Shown piece by piece: positions 7,166-15,300 of a DNA stretch of 51,701 nt. The notes below the pieces were generated by a model. It had not been told where the DNA came from and searched no databases. It saw only the letters and a list, made by a program, of their open reading frames with translations. The first letter of the stretch is position 1; the number at the start of each line of letters is the position of its first letter. This DNA comes from Verrucomicrobiota bacterium (GTDB lineage Bacteria > Verrucomicrobiota > Verrucomicrobiia > Limisphaerales > CAIMTB01): assembly GCA_963205105.1 (NCBI GenBank), contig CAUJJW010000411.1, forward strand, positions 1-51,701. Direction: 5' to 3'. The position numbers and the translations under genes are program-made.

Positions 7166-9091
7166 TCATGGTTGAACACCGGGCTTCTCAGAAGCGCCCA
7201 CGCGTGGAGGCATCGGTCGGGCTTCGATCAAACGACCGAAACGCGCGGGAAACGCCGCGATCGTGTACGCGCCTTCGTGAACGCCCAGATCTTCGCCGGT
7301 CAGGTAGTCGGACAGCTGCGACCGTTGTTCAAGCGGCAGGCTTCGAGCCACTGGTTGATCCGTCCAGTTCAGCACCGAGAACACCGTGCGGCCCGGCAAC
7401 GCGGTGATGCCCAGTTCAAAACTGTCATCGGCAAAGCGGGCGCAAGTCCCGGCTGGAGGCACCAGTTTTCGCAGCATGGCCAATCGGCGAGGGGTGATGC
7501 GGGTGAGATCGTCGCCCGCCAGGATCATGCCGCCCGTGGCGAACATGACGGTCGTGTGAAAGTGGAATTCATGGTCCGGGACCTTGCCGGTGGTGGTGAT
7601 TCGCCCGGCCGGATCCACAATGTCCTGGGTGGCCTGATCGGTGAGCACGATGCAGTCGGGGTCATTCCACCAGAGCCGACCGTTCTGCCAGCCGCGCAGA
7701 AGATTCTCCCTGCCGATGCCGGTGAAGCTCGACCAATGCCGCTCGATATCGAGGGAACTGCGCGAGGCGTGAATGAGTCCAAGCGACGGCCACATGGGAT
7801 GGTTGCACCCAAGGATCACCGCATCGCCGGCGCCCCGACGGATGGCTTCCATACCGCGACGATACGCTTCAACGCGGGTGGCCTTGGGGTCATGACGTCG
7901 GCCGCCGGGCAAGGTTCCCCAGTAGGTGGCGTCGAGTTTGAAGTAGGTGCAGCCCCATTGGGTACGCATGGTTCGAAAGAGGTCCTCCATCCACTTCTGA
8001 ACCTCGGGATGGGTGCCATCCAGAACGTACCAGGGACCCAAACGCCAACCGCCGAACCCGACGCGATCCGACCGCAGCGGTTTGCCGTCCGCATCCTGAA
8101 CCATCCAGTCGGGGTGTTCGCGGAAGAGCCGGGATTGTTCGCTGGCGACAAACGGTGCGACCCAGATGGCGGGTTCGAAACCGCGTTCACGAATGGTCTT
8201 CAACACCCCTTGGACGTCGCCGCCGAACGCCTTGCCGGTGTCGAGCCAGTCCCCCATCCAGGGCTGATAACCGTCGTCGATCTGGATGTAGCGCAGGGCG
8301 GGGAAGTTCTTCGCAATCCAGTCGAGGTTGTCGGTGATGTTGCGGGCGGTGACCCGGGGTCCGAAGCAATACCAGGAACACCAACCCACCGGCACGGGAT
8401 CATGCTGTAAACGCGGATGCTGGATCTCAATGGCCGATGCCAGTTCCCCGAGAAGCGTGTCACGGTCGTTACCGGACCGGACCAGCAGTTCTTCCAACTC
8501 CACAACCTGACCGGGCAACAGTTCCAGGTCTTCGGTCTCGATCACCGCTCTCAGCCGTTCACCGTTGAATTCAAATTTTCCATTGAACCGCCGGCACGAG
8601 GTGAAACCGAACAGGATGCGTGGCCCCGAAGCGGGTGAGGCCAGGAGCATGCCGTAGACCGTTCGAAAGCCGGCCTTCTCCGGCAGCCGGTAGTGATCTC
8701 GATCGGTGTAGCCACCCAGGTCTCGCGGCGTTCCCAACGTCCCGCCCGTCTGGGAGAGCATTTGAAAGCCTTCCGCGTAGATGGGGGTGTTCGGGGGCAA
8801 TCGATGCGGTTCATCAAAAAGCACCACCTCACGGATCCGGACAACTTTGTCGCCGTCATTGCGCACACGGAACCGGACGGCCGAACCCGAGGTGTTCCAG
8901 GCTCCCGTCAGGTGAAGGTTGGCGATCGGTTCACCTTCGGCGCCCAGCACCTGGGAACTGCTGGTCGTCCGGAGAGTCGCCGTCCAGTCGGTGGCTTGGG
9001 CTTGAAGCTCGGGGACAAGGGCCAGGACTGAGGCCAGTCCGAACAGAAGCCGCCCGATCCGCGACCGGAATGGGATGAAGTGCCGTGGCAT
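7166..9091 (-). CDS. Secreted GH36-like alpha-galactosidase (melibiase)
   Basis: This 641-aa protein has an N-terminal signal peptide (RIGRLLFGLASVLALVPELQA). After an N-terminal beta-sandwich (residues about 30-230), a clan-D (GH36/GH27) barrel begins with VPVGWCSWYCFGPRVTA and YIQIDDGYQPWMGDW. The strand with the expected nucleophile Asp is YFKLDATYWG near residue 385. The later segment SSLDIERHWSSF near 449 is where the acid/base Asp is expected. A small C-terminal beta domain (ELGITALPGRTVFSVLNWTD) completes the family layout. It should release terminal alpha-galactose from plant oligosaccharides or galactomannan in the periplasm or outside. It is convergent with the dehydrogenase gene and divergent from the 9191 cluster, with about 100 nt shared upstream DNA. 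Other GH36 specificities cannot be excluded. Confidence 0.87.
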   Translation of the reverse strand: MPRHFIPFRSRIGRLLFGLASVLALVPELQAQATDWTATLRTTSSSQVLGAEGEPIANLHLTGAWNTSGSAVRFRVRNDGDKVVRIREVVLFDEPHRLPPNTPIYAEGFQMLSQTGGTLGTPRDLGGYTDRDHYRLPEKAGFRTVYGMLLASPASGPRILFGFTSCRRFNGKFEFNGERLRAVIETEDLELLPGQVVELEELLVRSGNDRDTLLGELASAIEIQHPRLQHDPVPVGWCSWYCFGPRVTARNITDNLDWIAKNFPALRYIQIDDGYQPWMGDWLDTGKAFGGDVQGVLKTIRERGFEPAIWVAPFVASEQSRLFREHPDWMVQDADGKPLRSDRVGFGGWRLGPWYVLDGTHPEVQKWMEDLFRTMRTQWGCTYFKLDATYWGTLPGGRRHDPKATRVEAYRRGMEAIRRGAGDAVILGCNHPMWPSLGLIHASRSSLDIERHWSSFTGIGRENLLRGWQNGRLWWNDPDCIVLTDQATQDIVDPAGRITTTGKVPDHEFHFHTTVMFATGGMILAGDDLTRITPRRLAMLRKLVPPAGTCARFADDSFELGITALPGRTVFSVLNWTDQPVARSLPLEQRSQLSDYLTGEDLGVHEGAYTIAAFPARFGRLIEARPMPPRVGASEKPGVQP

Positions 9092-9130
9092 GGGGGTGGT
9101 GATACCCGACCCGGTTCCGACTGTCGCGAA

Positions 9131-9159
9131 CGGACCCGTAGGACATCCGTACCATAGAC
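9131..9159. repeat. Upstream element of the 9.2-11.4 kb cluster, duplicated at 11556-11585
   Basis: The sequence CGTAGGACATCCGTACCATA occurs twice in the window, here and 2.4 kb downstream, with about 28 of 30 positions shared. Here it lies in the divergent intergenic region just before an AT-rich patch (GGAGTAATAATTCG, 9162-9175) that could hold a promoter for the plus-strand cluster. Confidence 0.7.
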
Positions 9160-9190
9160 ATGGAGTAATAATTCGAAGTAGAGTTTCTGC

Positions 9191-9604
9191 GTGGTCCCGC
9201 CGAACCTTCCTGCTCCGGGTGCATCCTCGTCGCTGGAATCGATGCCCGCTCGGAGGGCGCGGTCGTGGTGGGTGACGTTACTCGGGCTCGTGGCCTTGCT
9301 TCTGGGCATGTGTGGCTTGGGTCTGGCGGCGGTGCCCTGTGTGACGGTCGCTTCCCTGTATCTGACCATCCCGGCCTTGGTCTTGAGCCTGATGACCCTC
9401 GTCGCCTGCCTTTGGAAGGGAAACTCCAAGGGATTGGCCATTGCCTCGATCGCAATATCGGCCGTTGGGTTGGCGTTGGGTTTGATGACCTTCATCTCGG
9501 TGACCCGACCCAAACCCACGCTCGTGGAGATGCTGCAGCAGAGCGAGGCGGGTCGTCCGTACGGCAGGGTGACGGAACCCTCGACCAACGCTCCCACGCC
9601 ATGA
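9191..9604 (+). CDS. Small membrane protein with three or four hydrophobic segments
   Basis: This 137-aa protein starts at a GTG (9191); an ATG at 9242 (MPARRARSWW) is an equally possible start that places a basic stretch just before the first helix. Hydrophobic segments are seen at about residues 29-52 (VTLLGLVALLLGMCGLGLAA), 56-72 (SLYLTIPALVLSLMTLVA) and 80-102 (GLAIASIAISAVGLALGLMT). This resembles DUF4190-type small membrane proteins, but I cannot assign a function. Its TGA overlaps the ATG of the next gene (ATGA at 9601-9604), so the two are translationally coupled. Confidence 0.65.
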   Translation: MVPPNLPAPGASSSLESMPARRARSWWVTLLGLVALLLGMCGLGLAAVPCVTVASLYLTIPALVLSLMTLVACLWKGNSKGLAIASIAISAVGLALGLMTFISVTRPKPTLVEMLQQSEAGRPYGRVTEPSTNAPTP

Positions 9605-10008
9605 TCCTCACCGACACCGTACTGACGTTGCGCTGGCTCAACGCGGGGCTCGCTCTCTTATTGGGTGGTGCGCTGGGGCTGGCGGCGAGTCTGGGAATGC
9701 GAGGCTTTAATGGGACGGATTCGGCTTTGGAACGTCTGATCCGGTGCCGACAACCCTCGCCGCCGTGTGCCACCTGCGGGCTGACCCGCAGCGTGGTGGT
9801 GGCTTTGCGCGGTGATTTGAAACGGGCACGCGAATTCCACCCTGCCGGCCCGATGGTGCTGGGGTTCGCCCTCCTCCAGTTCGGGATGCGGGTTGGGATG
9901 ATGCACGTGACACGCGTGCGATGGCTCGCGCTGGATTTGGTCGGGTTGGTCCTCAGCGGGTTGTGGGTGGCCTGGGTGGGCTGGGGTGGTCCGTTCAGCG
10001 GAGTCTGA
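9601..10008 (+). CDS. DUF2752-family membrane protein
   Basis: This 135-aa protein starts at the ATG overlapping the previous stop. It has an N-terminal hydrophobic segment (NAGLALLLGGALGLAASLG), then the family signature PPCATCGLTRSVVVAL near residues 55-70 (C-x-x-C-G-L-T-R-S), and two more membrane helices (GPMVLGFALLQFGMRVGM and ALDLVGLVLSGLWVAWVG). DUF2752 proteins are small integral membrane proteins of unknown role, common in Bacteroidota, Planctomycetota and Verrucomicrobiota. The first 25 codons are copied in the chimeric remnant at 11624. It is followed after 13 nt by a lipoprotein-like gene, so the three genes are a likely operon. Confidence 0.8.
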   Translation: MILTDTVLTLRWLNAGLALLLGGALGLAASLGMRGFNGTDSALERLIRCRQPSPPCATCGLTRSVVVALRGDLKRAREFHPAGPMVLGFALLQFGMRVGMMHVTRVRWLALDLVGLVLSGLWVAWVGWGGPFSGV

Positions 10009-10021
10009 CTTCTCGAAATCC

Positions 10022-11383
10022 ATGAACACGTTCTGCAATCGCTGTGTGGGGATCGGCTCCGACCTCGCGGGCCGTTGGGTTCACATGCTTCTGATCCTGG
10101 CCACGGGACTCGGGGCCGGTTGCGATCGACAACCCGTCGCTGCGATCCAGCCGCGCAGCGAGTATCGGTTCTGCCCGCCGGAGACCTATCGGGTGTCCTT
10201 CCTGAAGGATCCCACGTTTCTCTTTCAGGCCGACGACGACACCTTTGGCTTTCCACTGGTGGCCTTCCTGCCCGGCCTGCTCAAGGACGCGGGCCTCGGC
10301 CGGGAGCGCGTGTCGCGCTTTCAACTCACCCAGGTGGCGGAACATACGGCGTTCGTACTCCACACCCCGGAAGCCGGGTCCGTCATCGATCGCTTGAAGA
10401 CCCGCGGGCTGACGACCCGCCTGGTGGAGGGCGACGTTCTCTACGAACTCGCCCAACCGGTGGAAGATCCCGCCCGAGGTGCCTGGGCCTGGGTTCTGGT
10501 CGAACCGCAGGTCGTCGCTGTGGGCAATGTTCATGCCCTCGAGGAGATTCTGCACACCGCGCGCGGACGCCACGAGGACCTGCATGAGTCGCGGCCGGAA
10601 TTGCACCAACTCCTGCGCACGGGCAGCGGATGCGACTCGGCCACGTACGTGTTCATTCCCCGCAAGGGTCTGGAGGTTTTGGGCGGCATTCAGGATCTCG
10701 GCTCCTTGGTCGGCATGGACAGCGCCTTCCTGGGACTGTTTCCGGTGCCCCAAGGCATGCTGATGGGCGCCACTCGCGGCAGGACGCGTGCGTTGGGCTT
10801 TATGGTGTTCGATCTGGGGAACGTCGCCTTTGCCCGGGTGATCACGAAATGGGGGCGAGTGATCGCGGCGGCCACCCGCTTGGGCATCGTCAATGAGTTC
10901 CCTGAGGCGGACCGTATCGCGTTCGATCAGGAGGGAGGCATGGTGCGCTTCTTGATGCATTTCCGCGGATCGGTTTGGGACGCGGAGCTGGTCAAGGCTC
11001 GCGAGCGGGGTGCCGAATGGGAGCGGAAGCATGAGGCCCGCGTGGCGTTGATGGCGAAGACCCGTCCGCTGCTGGCGCCTGGAAACCGGTTCGAAATCAT
11101 GGTCACCGGTGCAACCTCCCGCGAAACCGCCAAGGCGGAAGTGCTAAGCCGTGATTGGAACGGCAACCAACTCACACTCCGCATGGAAGCGGTAACGCCC
11201 ACCGGCTCCTTGGTCGTGACGAACTACGGCCAGATCGTTTCCGAGAAAGCCCCCGACGGCTCCGAGATCCATGTGCGATTGAACACGGGCCAGCCCAACG
11301 AACAAACCCTGCGTGTGGAGGGCGATCGCCTGGTGGGCCGCATGCCGCGCAACTCGGCGACCGTCGAATGGAGGCGCCTGTGA
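10022..11383 (+). CDS. Putative secreted protein or lipoprotein of unknown function
   Basis: From the ATG at 10022 the protein is 453 aa. The N-terminus has a hydrophobic stretch ending in a cysteine (MLLILATGLGAGCDRQ). It resembles a lipoprotein signal, but position -3 is Gly rather than Leu, so lipidation is uncertain. The mature part has no domain I recognise. It contains TYRVSFLKDPTFLFQADDD, a long alpha/beta region with many Arg/Glu, and a C-terminal part beginning NRFEIMVTGATSRETAKAEV. Its overall look is of a periplasmic substrate- or polymer-binding protein, but that is only an impression. It is the third gene of the 9191-11383 cluster and is followed 10 nt later by a REP-like repeat. 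Codons about 22-58 are duplicated downstream. Confidence 0.7.
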   Translation: MNTFCNRCVGIGSDLAGRWVHMLLILATGLGAGCDRQPVAAIQPRSEYRFCPPETYRVSFLKDPTFLFQADDDTFGFPLVAFLPGLLKDAGLGRERVSRFQLTQVAEHTAFVLHTPEAGSVIDRLKTRGLTTRLVEGDVLYELAQPVEDPARGAWAWVLVEPQVVAVGNVHALEEILHTARGRHEDLHESRPELHQLLRTGSGCDSATYVFIPRKGLEVLGGIQDLGSLVGMDSAFLGLFPVPQGMLMGATRGRTRALGFMVFDLGNVAFARVITKWGRVIAAATRLGIVNEFPEADRIAFDQEGGMVRFLMHFRGSVWDAELVKARERGAEWERKHEARVALMAKTRPLLAPGNRFEIMVTGATSRETAKAEVLSRDWNGNQLTLRMEAVTPTGSLVVTNYGQIVSEKAPDGSEIHVRLNTGQPNEQTLRVEGDRLVGRMPRNSATVEWRRL

Positions 11384-11393
11384 CGCGTTGGAC

Positions 11394-11444
11394 TGTAGCG
11401 GCGGGCGTCCCGCCTGCCGTAGAGCCGGGCATCGTGCCCGGCGG
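11394..11444. repeat. REP-like repeat with a swapped second stem, copy 5
   Basis: The first hairpin (GTAGCGGCGGGCGTCCCGCC) and the linker TGCCGTAGA are identical to other copies. The second hairpin, however, is CCGGGCA-TCG-TGCCCGG instead of GGGGGGCG-TCT-CGCCCCCC. Pairing is kept while the bases differ. The element sits 10 nt after the stop of the 10022-11383 gene. The 110 nt that follow (11445-11555) hold nothing I recognise. Confidence 0.82.
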
Positions 11445-11555
11445 AAAGTGCGGCGGGCCTTCGTGTTGCTTGGAAAGGAACTCAGGGGGTCGACCTCGGC
11501 TCCCGGCACCTTGGAAGTGCTTTCGGTTCGAAGGGTTTGAGATGCGTCCACACAA

Positions 11556-11797
11556 CGGACCTCGTAGGACATCCGTACCATAGACGGTAAATTGACCGAG
11601 ATTTCGACCAACGCTCCCACGCCATGAACGTCACGGACACGGTGCTGACATTGCGCTGGGTGAACGTGGGGCTGGCCTTGCTTCTGGGCAGGGTTCCGGG
11701 CCTAGCCACCGGACTTGGGGCCGGTTGCGATCGACCACCGGCCACCGCGATCAAGCCGGGCAGCGAATATCAGTTCTGCCCGCCGGAAACGGATCGG
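11556..11797 (+). pseudogene. Collapsed chimeric duplicate of the 9131-10195 cluster
   Basis: Three separate pieces of the upstream cluster are joined here in their original order. First comes the upstream element (11556-11585, as 9131-9159). Second is the end of gene 1 plus the start of the DUF2752 gene (11605-11700, as 9583-9675, with TCGACCAACGCTCCCACGCC identical). Third is the signal region of the third gene (11703-11797, as about 10100-10194, with GGGGCCGGTTGCGATCGAC and TTCTGCCCGCCGGA shared). Two internal deletions removed most of each gene. The ATG at 11624 opens a 70-aa frame (to 11836) that joins TDTVLTLRW of the DUF2752 protein to ATGLGAGCDR of the lipoprotein-like protein in frame. 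It is most likely a pseudogene, though a tiny secreted chimera cannot be ruled out. Confidence 0.8.
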
Positions 11798-12033
11798 GTG
11801 CGCCGGTGCTCTCCAACCGATTCGGTCGGTCGCTAACTCGATCGGGTGTGGCGTGGCAACTCCGAGCCATGCTGAGTCATGGCGCGGAAGAAGGATCCCT
11901 CCGTGTCGCGGACCAAGATTTCGCCGCATATCATCCGCCACACGACGGCCATGCATCTACTCCAGTTCGGTGTGGCGCACAGTTGATCTCACTCTGGTTG
12001 GGTCATGAAAGCCGCGAGACGAAGCCGGCATGA
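11798..12033 (+). pseudogene. Tyrosine recombinase (integrase) C-terminal remnant with two frameshifts
   Basis: Three frame segments together read as the catalytic end of a phage/XerCD-type integrase. The first is VLSNRFGRSLTRSGVAWQLR (frame of 11800). The second, after a shift near 11888, is TKISPHIIRHTTAMHLLQ, the H-x-x-R box. The third, after a shift near 11977, is LISLWLGHESRET, the GHES box, ending in TGA at 12031-12033. The final Tyr segment is absent. In intact relatives this reads H-x-I-R-H-T ... LWLGH-E-S ... T..Y. The left boundary abuts the chimeric duplicate at about 11797. Confidence 0.78.
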
Positions 12034-12329
12034 GCCGGATCTTCGGAGGGATACATTTCATGTCGGCGAACCGCGAAGGGCAGAATCTGGGACGCCAGGT
12101 GGGGCTTTGGGCGATGCGGAACCATCTGGTGCGACGCGCCCAGGCCGGGGTTTCGATAGTGGCTGCGGGTGGGCGTCTGCAACTGCGATGGCCGGCGGGC
12201 TCGGTGCTTCAGTCCTGTGACCAATTGGATAATACCCCGTGGAGCACGTTGGCTGGCCACGGGGCATTGACGGTGGAGATGGCGGGCGGGAGCCGGTTCT
12301 TCCGGTTGATCCCACCACCCGCCTGGTAA
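12030..12329 (+). pseudogene. 3' remnant of a vanadium haloperoxidase/PAP2-type gene with FFRL tail
   Basis: This open frame of 99 codons begins SRIFGGIHFMSANREGQNLG, which corresponds to the last active-site segment of vanadium haloperoxidase-like proteins (compare SRLWGGIHVSADDLNGRRVG in the intact gene at 40436-42535). The bulk of the enzyme, including the PGYxSGHS motif, is absent. After GLWAMRNHLV it continues into the C-terminal module common in exported proteins here (LQLRWPAGSVLQSCDQL ... FFRLIPPP) and stops at 12327-12329. It overlaps the stop of the integrase remnant, so the junction truncating it lies at about 12030. Confidence 0.72.
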
Positions 12330-12360
12330 CCGGCGAGAACGTCGCGCGGATCCCTTCGTC

Positions 12361-15300
12361 CTACTGCACGGCGAAGTCGTGGGTGAGCACGCGCAGTCGC
12401 TTGGGGGCGATCGACAGCGGCATGTCCGGAAGGACGGGCGTGGTGGTGAAACCTCCGTTCGGGGTCAGTCGGTGGAACGTGGCGTAACGCGGCGTCCAAC
12501 CCGGGTTCATGGCGACAAAGGTGGTTCGGACGGTCTTGGCATCGATCGGCTTGGTGAACGCGGCGGTGAACACGATCGAGTTGTTGTCGGGCGCGCCGTT
12601 CGCGTCGGTGGCGCGGGCGATGTAAGTCCAGTCGGGGGTGCCGTACTCTTCCAGCGTGTGGAAGAAGTTGAGCACATCGAGTGGCTTGAAGGTGGGATTC
12701 CGGGCTGATTGTGCGCCTGCGGCCCCGTCGGGGGTGACCCAACTGGACCACAGACGACCTGCGTAGGGCGCGGGGGCGTTGGTGGCGGGGGTGGTTCCGG
12801 TGAGCGGGTAAGGTTCGTCGCCCGGGTTGTAGGGTACACCGGAGACGGCGCTGGCCATGGCGAGGGCCAGCCAATCGGCGGCCTGGTAGAGCGAGGAGTC
12901 GCGAGCCGCCCGCCACTCCGGCCGCATCATCGCGCCGGCCCAGCGTCGCATGTAATCGGAATTGCGGACCATGCCCAGCGTCCAGGGCGCCGGTGGGAAG
13001 GACTGGATGAATTTGGAGCCGGTGGGGAAGGCGTAGAAGTAGTTGTTCATCGACGGACTTCCCTTATGGAGGATGGAGGCGCCTGAACTGGCGGCGCCGC
13101 CGAAGGCTTCCGGGGCGGTGTAAAAGGCTTCGGGCGCGGTTTCGACAAACCCGGTGTTGGCAGGGATGCCGTCGTTGCCACCATTTCGGCCGATGTTGCT
13201 CGACGCGGTGGTGGTGACTGGAACCCACGAGTAGGCGTTCTGAGCGGAACGGGCGAGGTTGTAGTTCTTGTCGTGGAAGTAGAGGTCGGACGCGGCGTTG
13301 CCGTTCGCGTGGAGGTACATTCCGAGGTCCACGACAGCCCGGCGGTCGGTGCCGCCACCCCAGAGGATGATCGCGGACCATGCCTGAATGCCTTCCCAGG
13401 CGGAGTTCTCGTTTTGATCATCGTAACCGGCGTCGCCGGTCCCGTGGGAGCGCCAGGAACTCCAGGGCGAAAGCGGTCCGAAGGTGCCGTCGTCGACGGC
13501 TCCGGAAGGTCCGGGTGCGAGGCCGGTGGCCCAGGAATGACCATTCCAAGCGTCGAAAAACGCCATCTTTTGGTAGGTCATCGAGGGGTTGGTGTAGAGG
13601 GACTGTTGAAGTGCCGGGTTGTCCGGGTCATTCGCCAGGGTGAGCATCCATTGGTCGATGGCGGTGCCGGCCTGGTCGGGGTCCGCCCAGAGGGTGGAAG
13701 GCCGAGTGGAGGGGGCCGTCTCCCAGGAGCGGTCGAGGATGGCCAGGAGGCCGGCGGTGCCGAGGTAATAGCCGAAGAAGTAGTGTTGATCGTTCCACTG
13801 ATCGGATGCTCCGAAACCGCTCCAGAGCATTCCCGGCTGCCAGCGGCTGAGGCCTTGCTTCTCCTTGTTTTCGTCGTCGGGGATTGCCGGCGGGTTGAAC
13901 ACCGAACTCATGACGCTGTTCACCGGGATGGTGCCGCTGGGGTTGATGAGGACGCGACCGGCGGCCTGGTCGTATTGGGAGTAATACTGCATGGTCCAAT
14001 CGGACGCGGCCGGGTTGTTGGAGTACGGCGTCTTCTGATGGAAGAGGGACAACGTGCGTTGCAGGGCCTGGACCCAGGTTTCGAGGGCGCCGCTCAAGGA
14101 GAGGAACGGCTGGTGATTGAAGTAGATCGGCCATTCGTAGGCACTGGGAGCGGTCATTCCCGAGTTGATGGCAAAGTTGCTGGGCACGACATCGGGCAGG
14201 TCCAAGCCCAGTCCCGCGTAGTGCTGTTGGACGTTGTAGAGGATGCCGGTGAGCTTGGTCGCGGCGGAGAGCTGATTGCCAAGGCCGTAACCGTCCGGCC
14301 CACTGTTGCCACCGAACGACCCTCCGAACGGCCGCTCGGAGGCGGTTCCCAGGCCGGCGTGTTCGACGATCAGACTGTCGTACATGACCTGGGCTACCGA
14401 GACGTTTTGCGACAGGACGTTGGCCACCCAACCGGACGCTTGGGCCGCGGGTTTGGCGAACGGCGTGGGAACTCCGAAACGCAAGGAAGTGGCGGGCGAG
14501 TTGGGCAGCGGCCCGTTTTCGGTTCCCGGGAGGTAGTTCGCACCGGCGTTGGCCAGATTGGGAAAGGCAACGCCGCCGTTGGCGTCGACGCCGAAGACGA
14601 CCATGGCGTTGTCGCCTTTGGCCGGTTGAGCGGCCGGATCGCCGTTGGGGGCGGACGAGAAGAAGACATCAGGCCCGACATAACCGGCGCCGGGTTGGAG
14701 CACGTCGACGGCGACGATGCGACCTTCGACCACCCGTACCTGCAGTTGCGCGGCGGTCCTGGAGCCGCCGTTGATGCGGGTGAAGACGTTACTGGGGTAG
14801 TTGTTTCCGCTGCGAAGGACTTTGACGGCGAGGAACTCTCCGTCCGTGCCGATGATGGGCAGGACCTGGGCGTCCTCGCCTTTGCCGCCGACGATCTGGA
14901 AGTTGCCGCCATCCTTCCAGCCTGCGCCGGGGTCGGTGATCGCGAGGCTGGCGGGGTCGATGGTGCCATCCGGTCGGATGGTGAAGCGCAGTTTCGGTGG
15001 GCGGATGTCGCTGGTGAGAATGTCGCCTCCCGAGAATCGCAACACTTGAGGTTCGGTGTAGCCGTCGACCAGGGGGGCGACGGGTTCGACGGAATCGATC
15101 CCGAACGTTCCGTAGACGAGGATGTTGGCGGGGCGGGTGGGGTTGCCGCCGGTGAACACGACCGGCTGGGGATGGCCCAGCATGGGTGCGGTTGGCGAGG
15201 CGTCGTAGACATCGATGACCTGCCCGGCGCCGAAGTTGAGACTGAGCTGGATGAGTTCCCCGGCGGCGTTGGTGATGGTGGCGGTGGGGGCGGAGGCGTA

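Noticed and set aside
7079..8410. Plus-strand open frame of 443 codons
   Set aside because: It begins in a REP-like repeat and lies antisense to the alpha-galactosidase, which has intact catalytic motifs.
12325..12331. GGTAACC on the plus strand
   Set aside because: There is no CGGTAAG-like block 14 nt downstream, and it lies at the end of the haloperoxidase remnant with no plus-strand gene to serve.
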